This document shows, one piece after another, positions 1-7,257 of a stretch of 17,853 bases of DNA (positions are counted from its first letter, which is position 1; every line of letters begins with the position of its first letter). This stretch comes from JARRQB01 sp965368585 (GTDB lineage: Bacteria > Pseudomonadota > Gammaproteobacteria > Chromatiales > Chromatiaceae). The DNA is taken from positions 1 through 17,853 of the forward strand of contig CBDUNM010000110.1 in assembly GCA_965368585.1 (NCBI GenBank), given 5' to 3'. The notes beneath the pieces are model-generated. The model did not search any database and was not told the DNA's origin. It saw only the letters and a list, made by a program, of their open reading frames with translations. Both the position numbers and the translations under genes were made by a program.

Positions 1-275
1 TACTTGCTTTCGGACACTTGCGGCGCCACCGGGGCCGGCATGGCCGCCGGTGCGTAGTATGGGGCGTACGGTGCGTAGCCGTAGTACGGGGCGTTGTAGC
101 CGTAGCCACGGCCATAGCCGTTGACGCGGCTGTTGGCGCGACCCGAGAAGCTCATATTGAAATCCATGTTGCCGTCGGCGAAGCCGTCGCCCACACCGTT
201 GCCGTTGCCGAAGCCCCAGAAGGCGCCGGCTTGAGTGGAAGCGATGACTGCCGCGATTGCGATGATCTTTTTCAT
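1..275 (-). CDS. Sulfur-globule family protein (3' end at window edge)
   Basis: Small secreted structural protein of the sulfur-globule envelope family, which coats extracytoplasmic sulfur deposits in sulfur oxidisers. The translation is not among long frames because it reaches the window edge; I read 91 codons from the ATG at 275-273. Residues 1-18 (MKKIIAIAAVIASTQAGA) form a signal peptide with an AGA cleavage site. The mature part begins FWGFGNGNG, is rich in Gly, Asn and Asp, then turns into a Gly/Tyr stretch (GYGRGYGYN) and a Pro/Ala/Tyr stretch (YGYAPYAPYYAP), and ends VSESK. The next two bases (1-2) read TA, so a stop (TAA or TAG) right at the edge is likely but not visible. A good Shine-Dalgarno AGGAGA (284-289) lies 8 nt upstream. 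Low-complexity composition limits exact orthology (SgpA/B/C cannot be told apart). The gene has its own promoter at 377-404. Confidence 0.85.
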   Translation of the reverse strand, partial: MKKIIAIAAVIASTQAGAFWGFGNGNGVGDGFADGNMDFNMSFSGRANSRVNGYGRGYGYNAPYYGYAPYAPYYAPAAMPAPVAPQVSESK

Positions 276-331
276 GATGCTGATCTCCTGAGTTTTAAAA
301 TGTTCAAGGTTGAAATTCTGTGTACCGACCG

Positions 332-355
332 GGCCGGTGATGTGTGTGGCCGGCC
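332..355 (-). other. Possible leader hairpin of the sulfur-globule mRNA
   Basis: GGCCGG (332-337) and CCGGCC (350-355) are complementary with a 12-nt loop, in the predicted untranslated leader. It is followed by no T-run, so it is not a terminator. A role in mRNA stability is possible but unsupported. Confidence 0.3.
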
Positions 356-376
356 AGGTGCGTGTCGATGGAGTTA

Positions 377-404
377 AGTATATTAGTATTTACTAATATG
401 TCAA
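377..404 (-). promoter_or_regulatory. Sigma70 promoter of the sulfur-globule gene
   Basis: On the minus strand a perfect -35 TTGACA (399-404) is followed after 16 nt by TATACT (377-382, five of six matches to TATAAT). The DNA just upstream of the -35 is a run of A/T (405-414) that could act as an UP element. Transcription would start near 370, leaving a leader of about 95 nt before the ATG at 275. The surroundings are strikingly AT-rich against GC-rich genes on both sides. Strength and start site are inferred from the motifs only. Confidence 0.75.
380..399. promoter_or_regulatory. Palindromic operator candidate inside the sulfur-globule promoter
   Basis: Perfect 9-2-9 inverted repeat, ATATTAGTA-tt-TACTAATAT. 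It fills the spacer between the -35 and -10 boxes of the sulfur-globule promoter and overlaps the last base of the -35 and the first three of the -10. A dimeric helix-turn-helix repressor bound here would block RNA polymerase. AT-rich palindromes at this position are typical of ArsR-family sulfide/persulfide sensors (BigR/SqrR type), but no such regulator gene is in the window, so its identity is inference. Confidence 0.6.
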
Positions 405-435
405 TATATATTTCCCCACGCCAAGAAATACCGAG

Positions 436-819
436 TCAGATCTGTATGAATTCGAGCGCGTTCCCGTCGGGGTCACGGCAAAACAGTGCCTTGCGACCCG
501 AGCGGCTCGCGGTAAACGGGATGGCCGCGGCCGATAAGCGATCCCCAAGACCTTCCACGTCGCTGACTAGGAAGGCGACGTGGCGGTCACGTCCACCGTG
601 CAACGGCCGCCCATCGATCGGATCCGGACTTGGCAATTCGAGTAAATGGATTTGCCTCCTCCCCACGTTTAGCCAGGCCCCGGGAAAAGCGAGATCAGGA
701 CGTCGCGTATCGACCTGAAGTCCCAATATCCCGACGTAAAACCCCAGGGATCGCGCCGTATCGGCGACCAACAGGCTCGCATGATGCAGCTCAAGCACCC
801 GTATTGCTTTATCGATCAT
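436..819 (-). CDS. VOC superfamily (glyoxalase/dioxygenase-fold) protein
   Basis: 127-residue single-chain vicinal-oxygen-chelate protein; the fold binds a divalent metal and serves glyoxalases, fosfomycin-resistance proteins and extradiol dioxygenases, so the substrate cannot be named. The two βαβββ halves are visible: residues 11-62 (HHASLLVAD...FYVGILGL...IHLLEL) and 78-127 (DRHVAFLVSDV...CRDPDGNALEFIQI). H13, E61 (or H58), H80 and E123 sit where VOC metal ligands occur, so an active metalloenzyme is plausible. The start at 819 is supported by AGGAG (829-833) 9 nt upstream. It lies 34 nt after the permease gene on the same strand, so the two are probably co-transcribed. No terminator follows; the next element downstream is the sulfur-globule promoter. 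Confidence 0.85.
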   Translation of the reverse strand: MIDKAIRVLELHHASLLVADTARSLGFYVGILGLQVDTRRPDLAFPGAWLNVGRRQIHLLELPSPDPIDGRPLHGGRDRHVAFLVSDVEGLGDRLSAAAIPFTASRSGRKALFCRDPDGNALEFIQI

Positions 820-853
820 AAAACCTGGCTCCTTTGCATAGCCCGATAGCGCG

Positions 854-1738
854 TCAGGCGGGTGCAGCGGCCGGACGCCTGCGCGTAGCCGCCAGCACGC
901 CGGCGGTTACGATCAACACCCCCCCAAACCACTCCCGCCACATGAGCTGTTCACCGGCCAGCCACCACGCGGTCAGCGCCCCGACAACGATTTCAAACAG
1001 CATGATCATCGCCGATCGCTGCGCCGGCATATTCGTCACACCGTACACGGCCATGAGTGTGGCAAACAAGAAACCCACCAGCCCCAGGACCGCCGCACCC
1101 GTCCACGTCGACAAGGGCAGCTGAGGCCAATGGCAACCCTGTGCAAGGACCACCACTAACGCAAACACCACCACGCCGCTCCAGGCAATCAGCGTCTTGG
1201 TCGCGACATTCACGCCCTGTACCCGACGCGCCATGACGTTATTCAGGGCGAAGGCAACGCCGGCCGATAAGGCGAGCCAGTCCGTACGCTCGCTCAGCCA
1301 GCGGAAATCGAGCTGCGGATCCCACAACATGACCACCGCCCCGCTCAAACCAATGCTCAGAATACCGACCGTGCCGCGATCGATGTGTTCACCAAGCAAC
1401 CAGCGAGCCAGCAAAGTTTGCCAAAGCGGTGCCAGGTAAAACAGCAACAGGACGCGCACCACAGTGCCATCGAGCATCGCCAGTATAAAGGCCATATTCG
1501 CCCAGCCCGATGCGATCGCCAGCCAGAGGAGACCGACGGCATGACTGCGAACGGCGCCGAGCCGTATACGCGCAAACGGCAGCAACGCCAATGCCGCGGC
1601 GAGAAAGCTCACCAAGGCCTGCCAGGGCCCGGACAGGCCGGCCGTCTCGAGCAACCTTAACGGATACCATACAATGCCCCAGAAAGCGGCTGAATACAGC
1701 AGGGCAAGAACCGGAAGTGCGGCGTTTCCTGGAGACAT
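854..1738 (-). CDS. EamA/DMT-family membrane transporter
   Basis: 294-residue inner-membrane protein of the drug/metabolite transporter superfamily. About ten hydrophobic segments form two EamA repeats: the first starts at VLALLYSAAFWGIVWYPLR, the second around residue 150 (WLALSAGVAFALNNVMARRV), and it ends with a basic tail RRRP. Family members export small metabolites or amino-acid-like compounds; the substrate is unknown. I chose the ATG at 1738 (MSPGNAALPV) because the hydrophobic repeat begins there; a GTG at 1792 in the same frame would add 18 polar residues and run almost into the divergent dapC start. Neither start has a strong ribosome site. It is the first gene of a two-gene unit with the VOC gene and diverges from dapC. 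Confidence 0.85.
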   Translation of the reverse strand: MSPGNAALPVLALLYSAAFWGIVWYPLRLLETAGLSGPWQALVSFLAAALALLPFARIRLGAVRSHAVGLLWLAIASGWANMAFILAMLDGTVVRVLLLFYLAPLWQTLLARWLLGEHIDRGTVGILSIGLSGAVVMLWDPQLDFRWLSERTDWLALSAGVAFALNNVMARRVQGVNVATKTLIAWSGVVVFALVVVLAQGCHWPQLPLSTWTGAAVLGLVGFLFATLMAVYGVTNMPAQRSAMIMLFEIVVGALTAWWLAGEQLMWREWFGGVLIVTAGVLAATRRRPAAAPA

Positions 1739-1758
1739 AAGGCGGCAAAGAATATACT
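1730..1758 (+). promoter_or_regulatory. Candidate promoter of the dap operon
   Basis: TATACT (1753-1758) with TGGAGA (1730-1735, four of six matches to TTGACA) 17 nt upstream. A start near 1765 would leave a leader of about 37 nt before the dapC ATG. The -35 is weak and overlaps the start of the divergent permease gene, so this is tentative. Confidence 0.35.
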
Positions 1759-1801
1759 GAAGGGCCGTTTTCTCGACGTTGGGCGTACACACCTGTAAGG
1801 C

Positions 1802-3004
1802 ATGAACACTGATCTGGCCAAACTGCAGCCTTACCCATTCGAACGACTTCTGGCGTTAAAGGGAGATATCAAACCGCCCAAGGAGCTCGATCATATCGCG
1901 CTTTCCATCGGCGAGCCCAAGCATGCCACACCGGCCTTCGTAACCGAAGAGGTATTGACTCACCTGCACGGCCTGTCGGCGTACCCCACCACCAAAGGAT
2001 TGCCGGTGCTGCGCGCCACCATCGCCCATTGGTTGACGCAACGCTTCGACCTGCCCGCCGGCAGCCTCGATCCGGATCGTCAGATACTGCCCGTCAACGG
2101 AACCCGCGAAGCGCTGTTCGCCTTCGCGATGGCGACCATCGATCGCAGCCGCCAACCCCAGGTGCTGCTGCCCAACCCGTTTTATCAAATCTACGAAGGT
2201 GCGGCGCTGCTGGCCGGCGCCGACCCGCTTTTCCTCTCCTGCGACGCCGGCAATGGCTTCATACCTGATTTTTCGGCGGTGGATGAAGAGACTTGGCGGC
2301 GCTGCCAATTACTGTATATCTGCTCGCCCGGCAATCCCACCGGCGCGGTCATTCCGCTGGCGGTGCAGCAACAATTGCTCGCGCTGGCCGACGAGTTCGA
2401 CTTCGTGATCGCCGCCGACGAATGCTACTCGGAGATCTATCCGGACGAGACCGCACCGCCGGTGGGTCTGCTGCAAGCCGCGGCCGCCATGGGCCTCACC
2501 GACTATCGGCGCTGCGTCGTCTTTCATAGCTTATCCAAGCGTTCCAATGCCCCCGGGCTTCGCTCTGGGTTTGTCGCCGGCGACGCGCAGATTATCGAGT
2601 CGTTCCTCCGTTATCGCACCTATCACGGTTGTGCCATGCCGCTGCATGTGCAGGCCGCATCGATACAAGCCTGGAGTGACGAGCGTCATGTGTGTGAGAA
2701 TCGGCGGCTGTATCGCGAGAAATTCGACGCCGTACTTGCCATTTTGGACGGCACACTGGATGCTGACCGCCCGGACGCCGCCTTTTATCTGTGGCCGCGT
2801 ACACCGGTTTCGGATACCGAGTTCGCGCGCCGCCTGTTCGCCGAATACAACGTCACCGTGCTGCCCGGCAGCTATCTGTCACGCGAGGTGGGGGGCCACA
2901 ACCCGGGAGCGAATCGCGTCCGTATGGCGCTGGTGGCGCCGCTCGACGAATGTGTGGACGCCGCAAGACGCATCAAACGGTTCGTCGAGTCTCTAGACCA
3001 ATAA
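1802..3004 (+). CDS. dapC: Succinyldiaminopimelate transaminase DapC
   Basis: 400-residue fold-type I PLP aminotransferase of the DapC type, converting N-succinyl-2-amino-6-ketopimelate plus glutamate to N-succinyl-LL-diaminopimelate in the cytoplasm. The opening MNTDLAKLQPYPFERLLAL and the SIGEPKH motif are characteristic of this subfamily. PLP-site residues are visible: N178 in SPGNPTG, D206 and Y209 in AADECYSEIY, and the Schiff-base lysine K246 in SLSKRSNAPGLRSGF; a terminal Arg of the substrate site is in NRVRMALV. The ATG at 1802 has only a short, very close TAAGG upstream. The gene is first in dapC–dapD–yffB–dapE, and having the neighbouring pathway enzymes makes the specific assignment firm over a generic aspartate aminotransferase. 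dapD follows after 16 nt. Confidence 0.93.
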   Translation: MNTDLAKLQPYPFERLLALKGDIKPPKELDHIALSIGEPKHATPAFVTEEVLTHLHGLSAYPTTKGLPVLRATIAHWLTQRFDLPAGSLDPDRQILPVNGTREALFAFAMATIDRSRQPQVLLPNPFYQIYEGAALLAGADPLFLSCDAGNGFIPDFSAVDEETWRRCQLLYICSPGNPTGAVIPLAVQQQLLALADEFDFVIAADECYSEIYPDETAPPVGLLQAAAAMGLTDYRRCVVFHSLSKRSNAPGLRSGFVAGDAQIIESFLRYRTYHGCAMPLHVQAASIQAWSDERHVCENRRLYREKFDAVLAILDGTLDADRPDAAFYLWPRTPVSDTEFARRLFAEYNVTVLPGSYLSREVGGHNPGANRVRMALVAPLDECVDAARRIKRFVESLDQ

Positions 3005-3020
3005 ATTGAGGGCAAACGTC

Positions 3021-3842
3021 ATGACCGATATCAAGAACACGATCGAAGAGGCCTTTGAAAATCGTGCCGAAATCACTCCCAGAAGCGTCAGCACCGCGGT
3101 GCGCGACGCGACGCTCGCCGCCATCGACCAACTCGATCGCGGCGAGCTGCGCGTGGCGGAAAAGATAAACGGCGAATGGGTCGTCAATGAATGGGCGAAA
3201 AAGGCTGTGCTCCTGTCGTTCCGCATCAACGACAACTGGTTCATCAAGGGTGGATTCACCAACTACTACGACAAAGTCGCCTCCAAGTACTCGGATACCA
3301 ACTCGCGCGAATTCCGTGACGCCGGGGTGCGGGTGGTACCACCGGCGGCGGCGCGGCGCGGGGCCTACATCGGCCCTTCCTGCGTGTTGATGCCCTCTTA
3401 CGTCAATATCGGCGCCTACGTCGATTCCGGCACCATGGTAGACACCTGGGCGACGGTCGGATCTTGTGCCCAGATCGGCAAGAACGTCCATTTGTCCGGA
3501 GGCGTAGGAATCGGCGGCGTCCTCGAGCCCTTGCAGGCGTCGCCCACCATCATCGAGGACAACTGCTTTATCGGGGCGCGCTCCGAAATCGTCGAGGGCG
3601 TCATCGTCGAAGAAGGCGCAGTGATTTCAATGGGCGTCTATATCGGTCAATCGACCCGCATCTACGATCGCGAAAACGACGAGATCATCTATGGTCGGAT
3701 TCCCGCCGGTTCCGTCGTCGTTTCGGGGACCCTTCCCGCCGACAACGGCAAGTATTCGCTTTACTGCGCCGTCATCGTGAAGCGCGTCGATGAAAAGACG
3801 CGGTCCAAAGTGGGAATCAACGAATTGCTGCGCGACATCTGA
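3021..3842 (+). CDS. dapD: Tetrahydrodipicolinate N-succinyltransferase DapD
   Basis: 273 residues, close to the E. coli length of 274. It transfers succinyl from succinyl-CoA to tetrahydrodipicolinate, the committing step of the succinylase route. The N-terminal helical part (1-100) precedes a left-handed β-helix of hexapeptide repeats (about 105-240: GAYIGPSCVLMPSYVNIGAYVDSGTM..., HLSGGVGIGGVLEP, NCFIGARSEIVEGVIVEEGAV), as expected for a trimer. I chose the ATG at 3021 (MTDIKNTIEEAFENR) because GAGGG (3008-3012) lies 8 nt ahead; an in-frame TTG at 3006 would overlap that site. It is immediately downstream of dapC and separated from yffB by 98 nt containing a hairpin. Confidence 0.96.
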   Translation: MTDIKNTIEEAFENRAEITPRSVSTAVRDATLAAIDQLDRGELRVAEKINGEWVVNEWAKKAVLLSFRINDNWFIKGGFTNYYDKVASKYSDTNSREFRDAGVRVVPPAAARRGAYIGPSCVLMPSYVNIGAYVDSGTMVDTWATVGSCAQIGKNVHLSGGVGIGGVLEPLQASPTIIEDNCFIGARSEIVEGVIVEEGAVISMGVYIGQSTRIYDRENDEIIYGRIPAGSVVVSGTLPADNGKYSLYCAVIVKRVDEKTRSKVGINELLRDI

Positions 3843-3854
3843 TGTCCCGCCCAT

Positions 3855-3892
3855 GCGCCGAGACCCGATCACTACGCATTGGGTTCGGGCGC
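3855..3892 (+). other. Intercistronic hairpin between dapD and yffB
   Basis: GCGCC (3855-3859) pairs with GGCGC (3888-3892), and inside it ACCCGAT (3863-3869) pairs with ATTGGGT (3878-3884) with one G-T wobble and an 8-nt loop. No T-run follows, so it is not a classic terminator. It may stabilise the dapCD message or lower expression of the two downstream genes; both are inference. Confidence 0.4.
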
Positions 3893-3940
3893 CACGACGA
3901 GTCCAGCCAAGGCCGCTGAAGATCTTTGAATGAAAAAAGC

Positions 3941-4285
3941 ATGATAACGCTGTACGGCATCCCAAACTGCGACACCATGAAAAAGGCGCGATCCTGGCTG
4001 CAAGGTCATGCGGTCGACTACACATTCCACGACTACAAGAAACGCGGCATAGACGAAACGACGCTGCGCGCCTGGATCGACGAGTTGGGCTGGGAGCCGC
4101 TTTTGAATCGACGCGGCATGATGTGGCGCAAAGTGCCCGACGCGGTCAAGGCGGACATCGACCGGGAGTCGGCCCTGCGCCTGATGCTGGCGACACCGTC
4201 AATCATCAAGCGCCCGGTGCTCGATATCGACGGCCGGCGTGAAGTCGGATTCGACCCGGCGCGCTACGCTGCGCTGCTGGCCTGA
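3941..4285 (+). CDS. yffB: ArsC/Spx-family thioredoxin-fold protein YffB
   Basis: 114-residue thioredoxin-fold protein of the ArsC/Spx family, YffB branch. The N-terminus MITLYGIPNCDTMKKARSWL has a single active-site cysteine (C10) in NCDTMKK, followed by HAVDYTFHDYKKRGID and the conserved tail PSIIKRPVLDIDGRREVGFD. The family is related to glutaredoxin-linked arsenate reductases, but YffB proteins have no firmly established arsenate activity. Position just before dapE is the conserved arrangement in E. coli and relatives, which supports the YffB name over ArsC. I chose ATG 3941; a TTG at 3926 in frame adds MNEKS but has no better ribosome site. dapE begins 3 nt after its stop, implying translational coupling. 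Confidence 0.85.
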   Translation: MITLYGIPNCDTMKKARSWLQGHAVDYTFHDYKKRGIDETTLRAWIDELGWEPLLNRRGMMWRKVPDAVKADIDRESALRLMLATPSIIKRPVLDIDGRREVGFDPARYAALLA

Positions 4286-4288
4286 GCC

Positions 4289-5416
4289 ATGTCGGCCACG
4301 CTGGAACTCGCCGTTGACCTGATTCGCCGCCGCTCGGTCACGCCGGATGACGCGGGTTGTCAGGCACTCATGATGTCGCGCCTCGCTGTGCTCGGTTTCC
4401 ACACCGAGCGGCTGCGGTTCGGAGAGGTGGAGAATTTTTGGGCGCGGCACGGCAACAGCGGTCCGTTGTTGTGTTTCGCCGGCCACACCGACGTGGTGCC
4501 AACCGGGCCCGTTGCGGCGTGGACCTATCATCCGTTCGCCGCCGAAATCAAAGACGGCTATCTGCACGGTCGAGGGGCGGCGGACATGAAGGGGTCGCTG
4601 GCGGCCATGATCACCGCCACCGAGCGGTTTATCACCCGATATCCAAGCCATCGCGGCTCACTCGCCTACCTCATCACCAGCGACGAAGAAGGACCCGCCA
4701 CGGAGGGAACGGTCAAGGTCATCGAAACTCTGGAACAGCGCAACGAGAAAATCACTTGGGCTCTCATCGGTGAACCGTCGTCGCATGCGCGACTATGCGA
4801 CGTCGTCAAGAACGGCCGCCGCGGTTCGCTCAACGGACGGCTGACGGTACGCGGCGTTCAGGGCCATGTCGCCTACCCGCATCTGGCAAAGAACCCGGTC
4901 CATCTGGCGTTGCACGCCCTTGCCGACCTGGTTGCTACTGAATGGGACAGCGGCAACAGTTCTTTCCCGCCAACCACCTTTCAGGTTTCCAACGTCCAGG
5001 CCGGCACCGGTGCAACCAACGTCATTCCGGGCACGTTCGAGATCGCGTTTAATTTTCGCTATTCAACCGAAACCGACCACGTAACGCTGCAGCAGCGTGT
5101 CCACCAGGTTCTCGACGCCGCTGACCTGGACTATGACATCGTATGGGACCATTCTGGGTCGCCTTTCCTGACCAGCGGGGGCGAGTTGGTCACGGCCGCG
5201 CAGGCCGCGATACAAACCGAGCTCGGCTACCGAACGGAGCTTTCCACCGCCGGCGGCACTTCCGACGGGCGGTTTATTTCCCCTACCGGCGCGCAGGTCC
5301 TGGAAGTAGGCCCTCTCAATGCCACCATCCACAAGGTCAATGAGTGCGTAAGCATCAGGGACCTGGATGCGCTTTCGTCCATCTATGAGCGGATTCTCGA
5401 GCAACTGCTTACCTGA
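4289..5416 (+). CDS. dapE: Succinyl-diaminopimelate desuccinylase DapE
   Basis: 375-residue M20-family di-zinc hydrolase (E. coli DapE has 375) that cleaves N-succinyl-LL-diaminopimelate to succinate and LL-diaminopimelate. Metal and catalytic residues are in place: H66 and D68 in FAGHTDVVPTG, bridging D99 in GRGAADMKGS, catalytic E133 and adjacent E134 in TSDEEGPA, and H348 in NATIHKVNE; GGTSDGRF near residue 325 is also characteristic. The dimerisation domain lies around 180-290. It closes the dap operon; with DapC and DapD the window holds three steps of the succinylase branch. The start at 4289 has little Shine-Dalgarno but follows the yffB stop by 3 nt. It is convergent with rplS. Confidence 0.96.
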   Translation: MSATLELAVDLIRRRSVTPDDAGCQALMMSRLAVLGFHTERLRFGEVENFWARHGNSGPLLCFAGHTDVVPTGPVAAWTYHPFAAEIKDGYLHGRGAADMKGSLAAMITATERFITRYPSHRGSLAYLITSDEEGPATEGTVKVIETLEQRNEKITWALIGEPSSHARLCDVVKNGRRGSLNGRLTVRGVQGHVAYPHLAKNPVHLALHALADLVATEWDSGNSSFPPTTFQVSNVQAGTGATNVIPGTFEIAFNFRYSTETDHVTLQQRVHQVLDAADLDYDIVWDHSGSPFLTSGGELVTAAQAAIQTELGYRTELSTAGGTSDGRFISPTGAQVLEVGPLNATIHKVNECVSIRDLDALSSIYERILEQLLT

Positions 5417-5474
5417 CGTGACGGGTTCGCCGGCAAATACACATTGGATACCGCACCGAGCACGCAAAGACCAC

Positions 5475-5507
5475 GGCTGCCGGCGGCATCGGATAAACGG
5501 GGCAGCC
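5475..5507 (+). other. Inverted repeat downstream of dapE
   Basis: GGCTGCC (5475-5481) and GGCAGCC (5501-5507) are complementary with a 19-nt loop. There is no T-run, so it is at most a weak 3' stabilising structure for the dap mRNA. The rest of 5417-5543 shows nothing gene-like. Confidence 0.25.
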
Positions 5508-5543
5508 GCCTCGAACAGCGCTGCCGATTGGGTTTGTGCGTAC

Positions 5544-5580
5544 AAAAGAAAACCGCCGACGCAGGGCATGCGTCGGCGGT
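5544..5580 (-). terminator. Rho-independent terminator of the rpsP–rplS operon
   Basis: Perfect 12-bp stem: ACCGCCGACGCA (5552-5563) and TGCGTCGGCGGT (5569-5580) with a 5-nt loop. Read on the minus strand the stem is followed at once by TTTTCTTTT (complement of 5544-5552). It sits about 40 nt past the rplS stop. On the plus strand there is no T-run, so it serves the ribosomal operon, although the hairpin itself could also trim dapE transcripts. Confidence 0.9.
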
Positions 5581-5617
5581 GGCCGGGCTTATTGGTCGGT
5601 CGAGTCTGAAGGCCCGC

Positions 5618-5962
5618 CTAGATTTTTTCCTTGATCCGAGCTGCCTTACCGGTACGCCCTCTCAAGTAGTAGAGTTTGGCACGACGCACGTCGCCGCGAC
5701 GCTTTACTTTTACGCTTTCCACCAGCGGACTGTAAGACTGAAATACCCGTTCCACGCCCTCGCCGTGTGAAATCTTGCGCACCGTAAATGAGGAGTTCAG
5801 CCCGCGGTTGCGCTTCGCGATCACCACGCCTTCAAAGGCCTGGATCCGCTCGCGCTCGCCTTCCTTGACCTTGACGTTGACCACTACGGTGTCACCGGGC
5901 CCGAAGTCCGGGATCTCCCTGGTCATCTGTTCCCCTTCGAGTTCCTGGATGATATTGCTCAT
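5618..5962 (-). CDS. rplS: 50S ribosomal protein L19
   Basis: 114 residues (E. coli 115). L19 sits at the 30S–50S interface near the A site. The family signature is clear throughout: FGPGDTVVVNVKVKEGERERIQAFEGVVIAKRNRGLNSSFTVRKISHGEGVERVFQSYSP, then RRGDVRRAKLYYLRGRTGKAARIKEK. AGGAG lies about 8 nt before the ATG at 5962. It is the last gene of rpsP–rimM–trmD–rplS, 11 nt after trmD, followed by a strong terminator. Confidence 0.98.
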   Translation of the reverse strand: MSNIIQELEGEQMTREIPDFGPGDTVVVNVKVKEGERERIQAFEGVVIAKRNRGLNSSFTVRKISHGEGVERVFQSYSPLVESVKVKRRGDVRRAKLYYLRGRTGKAARIKEKI

Positions 5963-5973
5963 CGCCGCAGCTC

Positions 5974-6717
5974 CTATTCTATGGCGCCCTGATGGGCGCG
6001 AATAAATTCGTTCAATAAAACCTGTTCTTCATCCGTCAGCTTACGTCGCGCCAACAAATCGGGGCGTCTCAACCAGGTCCGCCCCAGCGCCTGTCGCAAG
6101 CGCCATCGGCGTATCGCCGCATGGTTGCCGGACAGCAATACTGGCGGCACCGTCTGGTCACCGATCGCTTCAGGACGAGTGTAGTGCGGACAATCCAGGA
6201 GACCGTCCGCATACGAGTCCTGTTCCGCCGAGTCCTCATGACCCAGCACTCCCGGCAGCCAGCGGATCACGGCGTCCATCAGCACCATAGCGGGCAATTC
6301 TCCGCCCGACAGCACGTAGTCGCCGATCGACCATTCCTCATCCACGTCGGTCTCGACAAAGCGCTCGTCGACGCCTTCGTAGCGACCCGCGATCAGGATC
6401 ACCCCGGGGCGTTTCGCAAACGCTTGCGCGGCCGCCTGATCGAACCTTTTGCCTTGCGGGCTGAGGTACACGATCCTGCTTTCAGGTGCACGCACCCGAG
6501 CCTCCCGCACCGCGGCCCGCAGCGGTGCGGCGAGCATGACCATACCCGGACCGCCGCCGTAGGGCCGGCCATCGACCGTGCGGTGCACGTCGTGGGTGTA
6601 ATCGCGCGGATTCCAGAACGTCAAGCTGGCCTGCCCGCGCTCCAGCGCACGCCCCGTGACTCCCCGGCGAACCGCATCGAACATTTCGGGGAACAAGGTG
6701 ACGATGTCAAACCTCAC
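5974..6717 (-). CDS. trmD: tRNA (guanine-N1)-methyltransferase TrmD
   Basis: 247-residue SPOUT methyltransferase making m1G37 in tRNAs that read CNN and some GNN codons, which prevents +1 frameshifting. The trefoil-knot SAM site is visible as YLSPQGKR (84-91), GRYEGVDER (111-119) and SIGDYVLSGGE (130-140); D167 in QDSYADGLLDCPHYTRP matches the catalytic Asp169 of E. coli. The start codon is GTG (6717-6715), with GAGG overlapping the upstream rimM stop region; rimM ends 9 nt before, so coupling is likely. An ATG a few bases upstream is out of frame and closes after five codons. Confidence 0.97.
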   Translation of the reverse strand: MRFDIVTLFPEMFDAVRRGVTGRALERGQASLTFWNPRDYTHDVHRTVDGRPYGGGPGMVMLAAPLRAAVREARVRAPESRIVYLSPQGKRFDQAAAQAFAKRPGVILIAGRYEGVDERFVETDVDEEWSIGDYVLSGGELPAMVLMDAVIRWLPGVLGHEDSAEQDSYADGLLDCPHYTRPEAIGDQTVPPVLLSGNHAAIRRWRLRQALGRTWLRRPDLLARRKLTDEEQVLLNEFIRAHQGAIE

Positions 6718-6726
6718 CCGACATCC

Positions 6727-7257
6727 TCAAAAGTCCGGATCCCAATCCACCCGAATCCGACCACCCGCCAAATCGACCTCGAGCACGACTTGCTCCGGCA
6801 GGTAAGGAATCAGTCGCTCGCGATCCCCTTGAACCACCAGTACGTCGTTGGCGCCGGTTTCGAACAGGTGATCGACCCTGCCCAGCGCCACGCCATCGCG
6901 GGTAACCACCTGCAACCCTTCGAGGTCGGCCCAGTAGTACTCGCCCGGTACCACAATGTCTGCCAATTGGCTGCGCTTGACCCCCACCTCGACGTTAACC
7001 AGCGCGGCAGCGGTCTCGCGATCGTCGCACCCCGCCAGTTTGACTATCATTCCCTTGCCGTGGCGCTTGCCGTTTTCGATCTCCCAGGCTTCCCAGCAGC
7101 CGTTGCGCTGCAGATACCAGGGAGAATAAGTCGCTATGTTTTCACGCGGCGAGGTGTCCGAATGCGCGCGCAGCCAGCCCCGCACCCCGTACACCCCCGT
7201 AATACGACCAAGGGTGACGATACGTTTGTTATCGTCACCCTCGCGATCTTGCGTCAT
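6727..7257 (-). CDS. rimM: 16S rRNA processing/30S maturation factor RimM
   Basis: 176-residue two-domain assembly factor of the 30S head that interacts with S19. The N-terminal RimM barrel (about 13-90) opens with VTLGRITGVYGVRGWLRAHSDT, and the C-terminal PRC barrel (about 100-172) has GEYYWADLEGLQVVTRDGVALGRVDHLFETGANDVLVV and ends RIRVDWDPDF, a typical RimM terminus. The ATG at 7257 has no clear Shine-Dalgarno. It lies between rpsP and trmD in the conserved order, with a 59-nt gap after rpsP. Confidence 0.97.
   Translation of the reverse strand: MTQDREGDDNKRIVTLGRITGVYGVRGWLRAHSDTSPRENIATYSPWYLQRNGCWEAWEIENGKRHGKGMIVKLAGCDDRETAAALVNVEVGVKRSQLADIVVPGEYYWADLEGLQVVTRDGVALGRVDHLFETGANDVLVVQGDRERLIPYLPEQVVLEVDLAGGRIRVDWDPDF

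Noticed and set aside
18..377. 119-codon open frame on the plus strand across the sulfur-globule gene
   Set aside because: The minus strand gives a signal peptide, AGGAG site and family composition; the plus frame is an Ala/Val/Arg artefact that also overruns the promoter.
3926..3940. TTG start extending YffB by five residues
   Set aside because: Family proteins begin at the MITLYGI sequence and the TTG has no better ribosome site.
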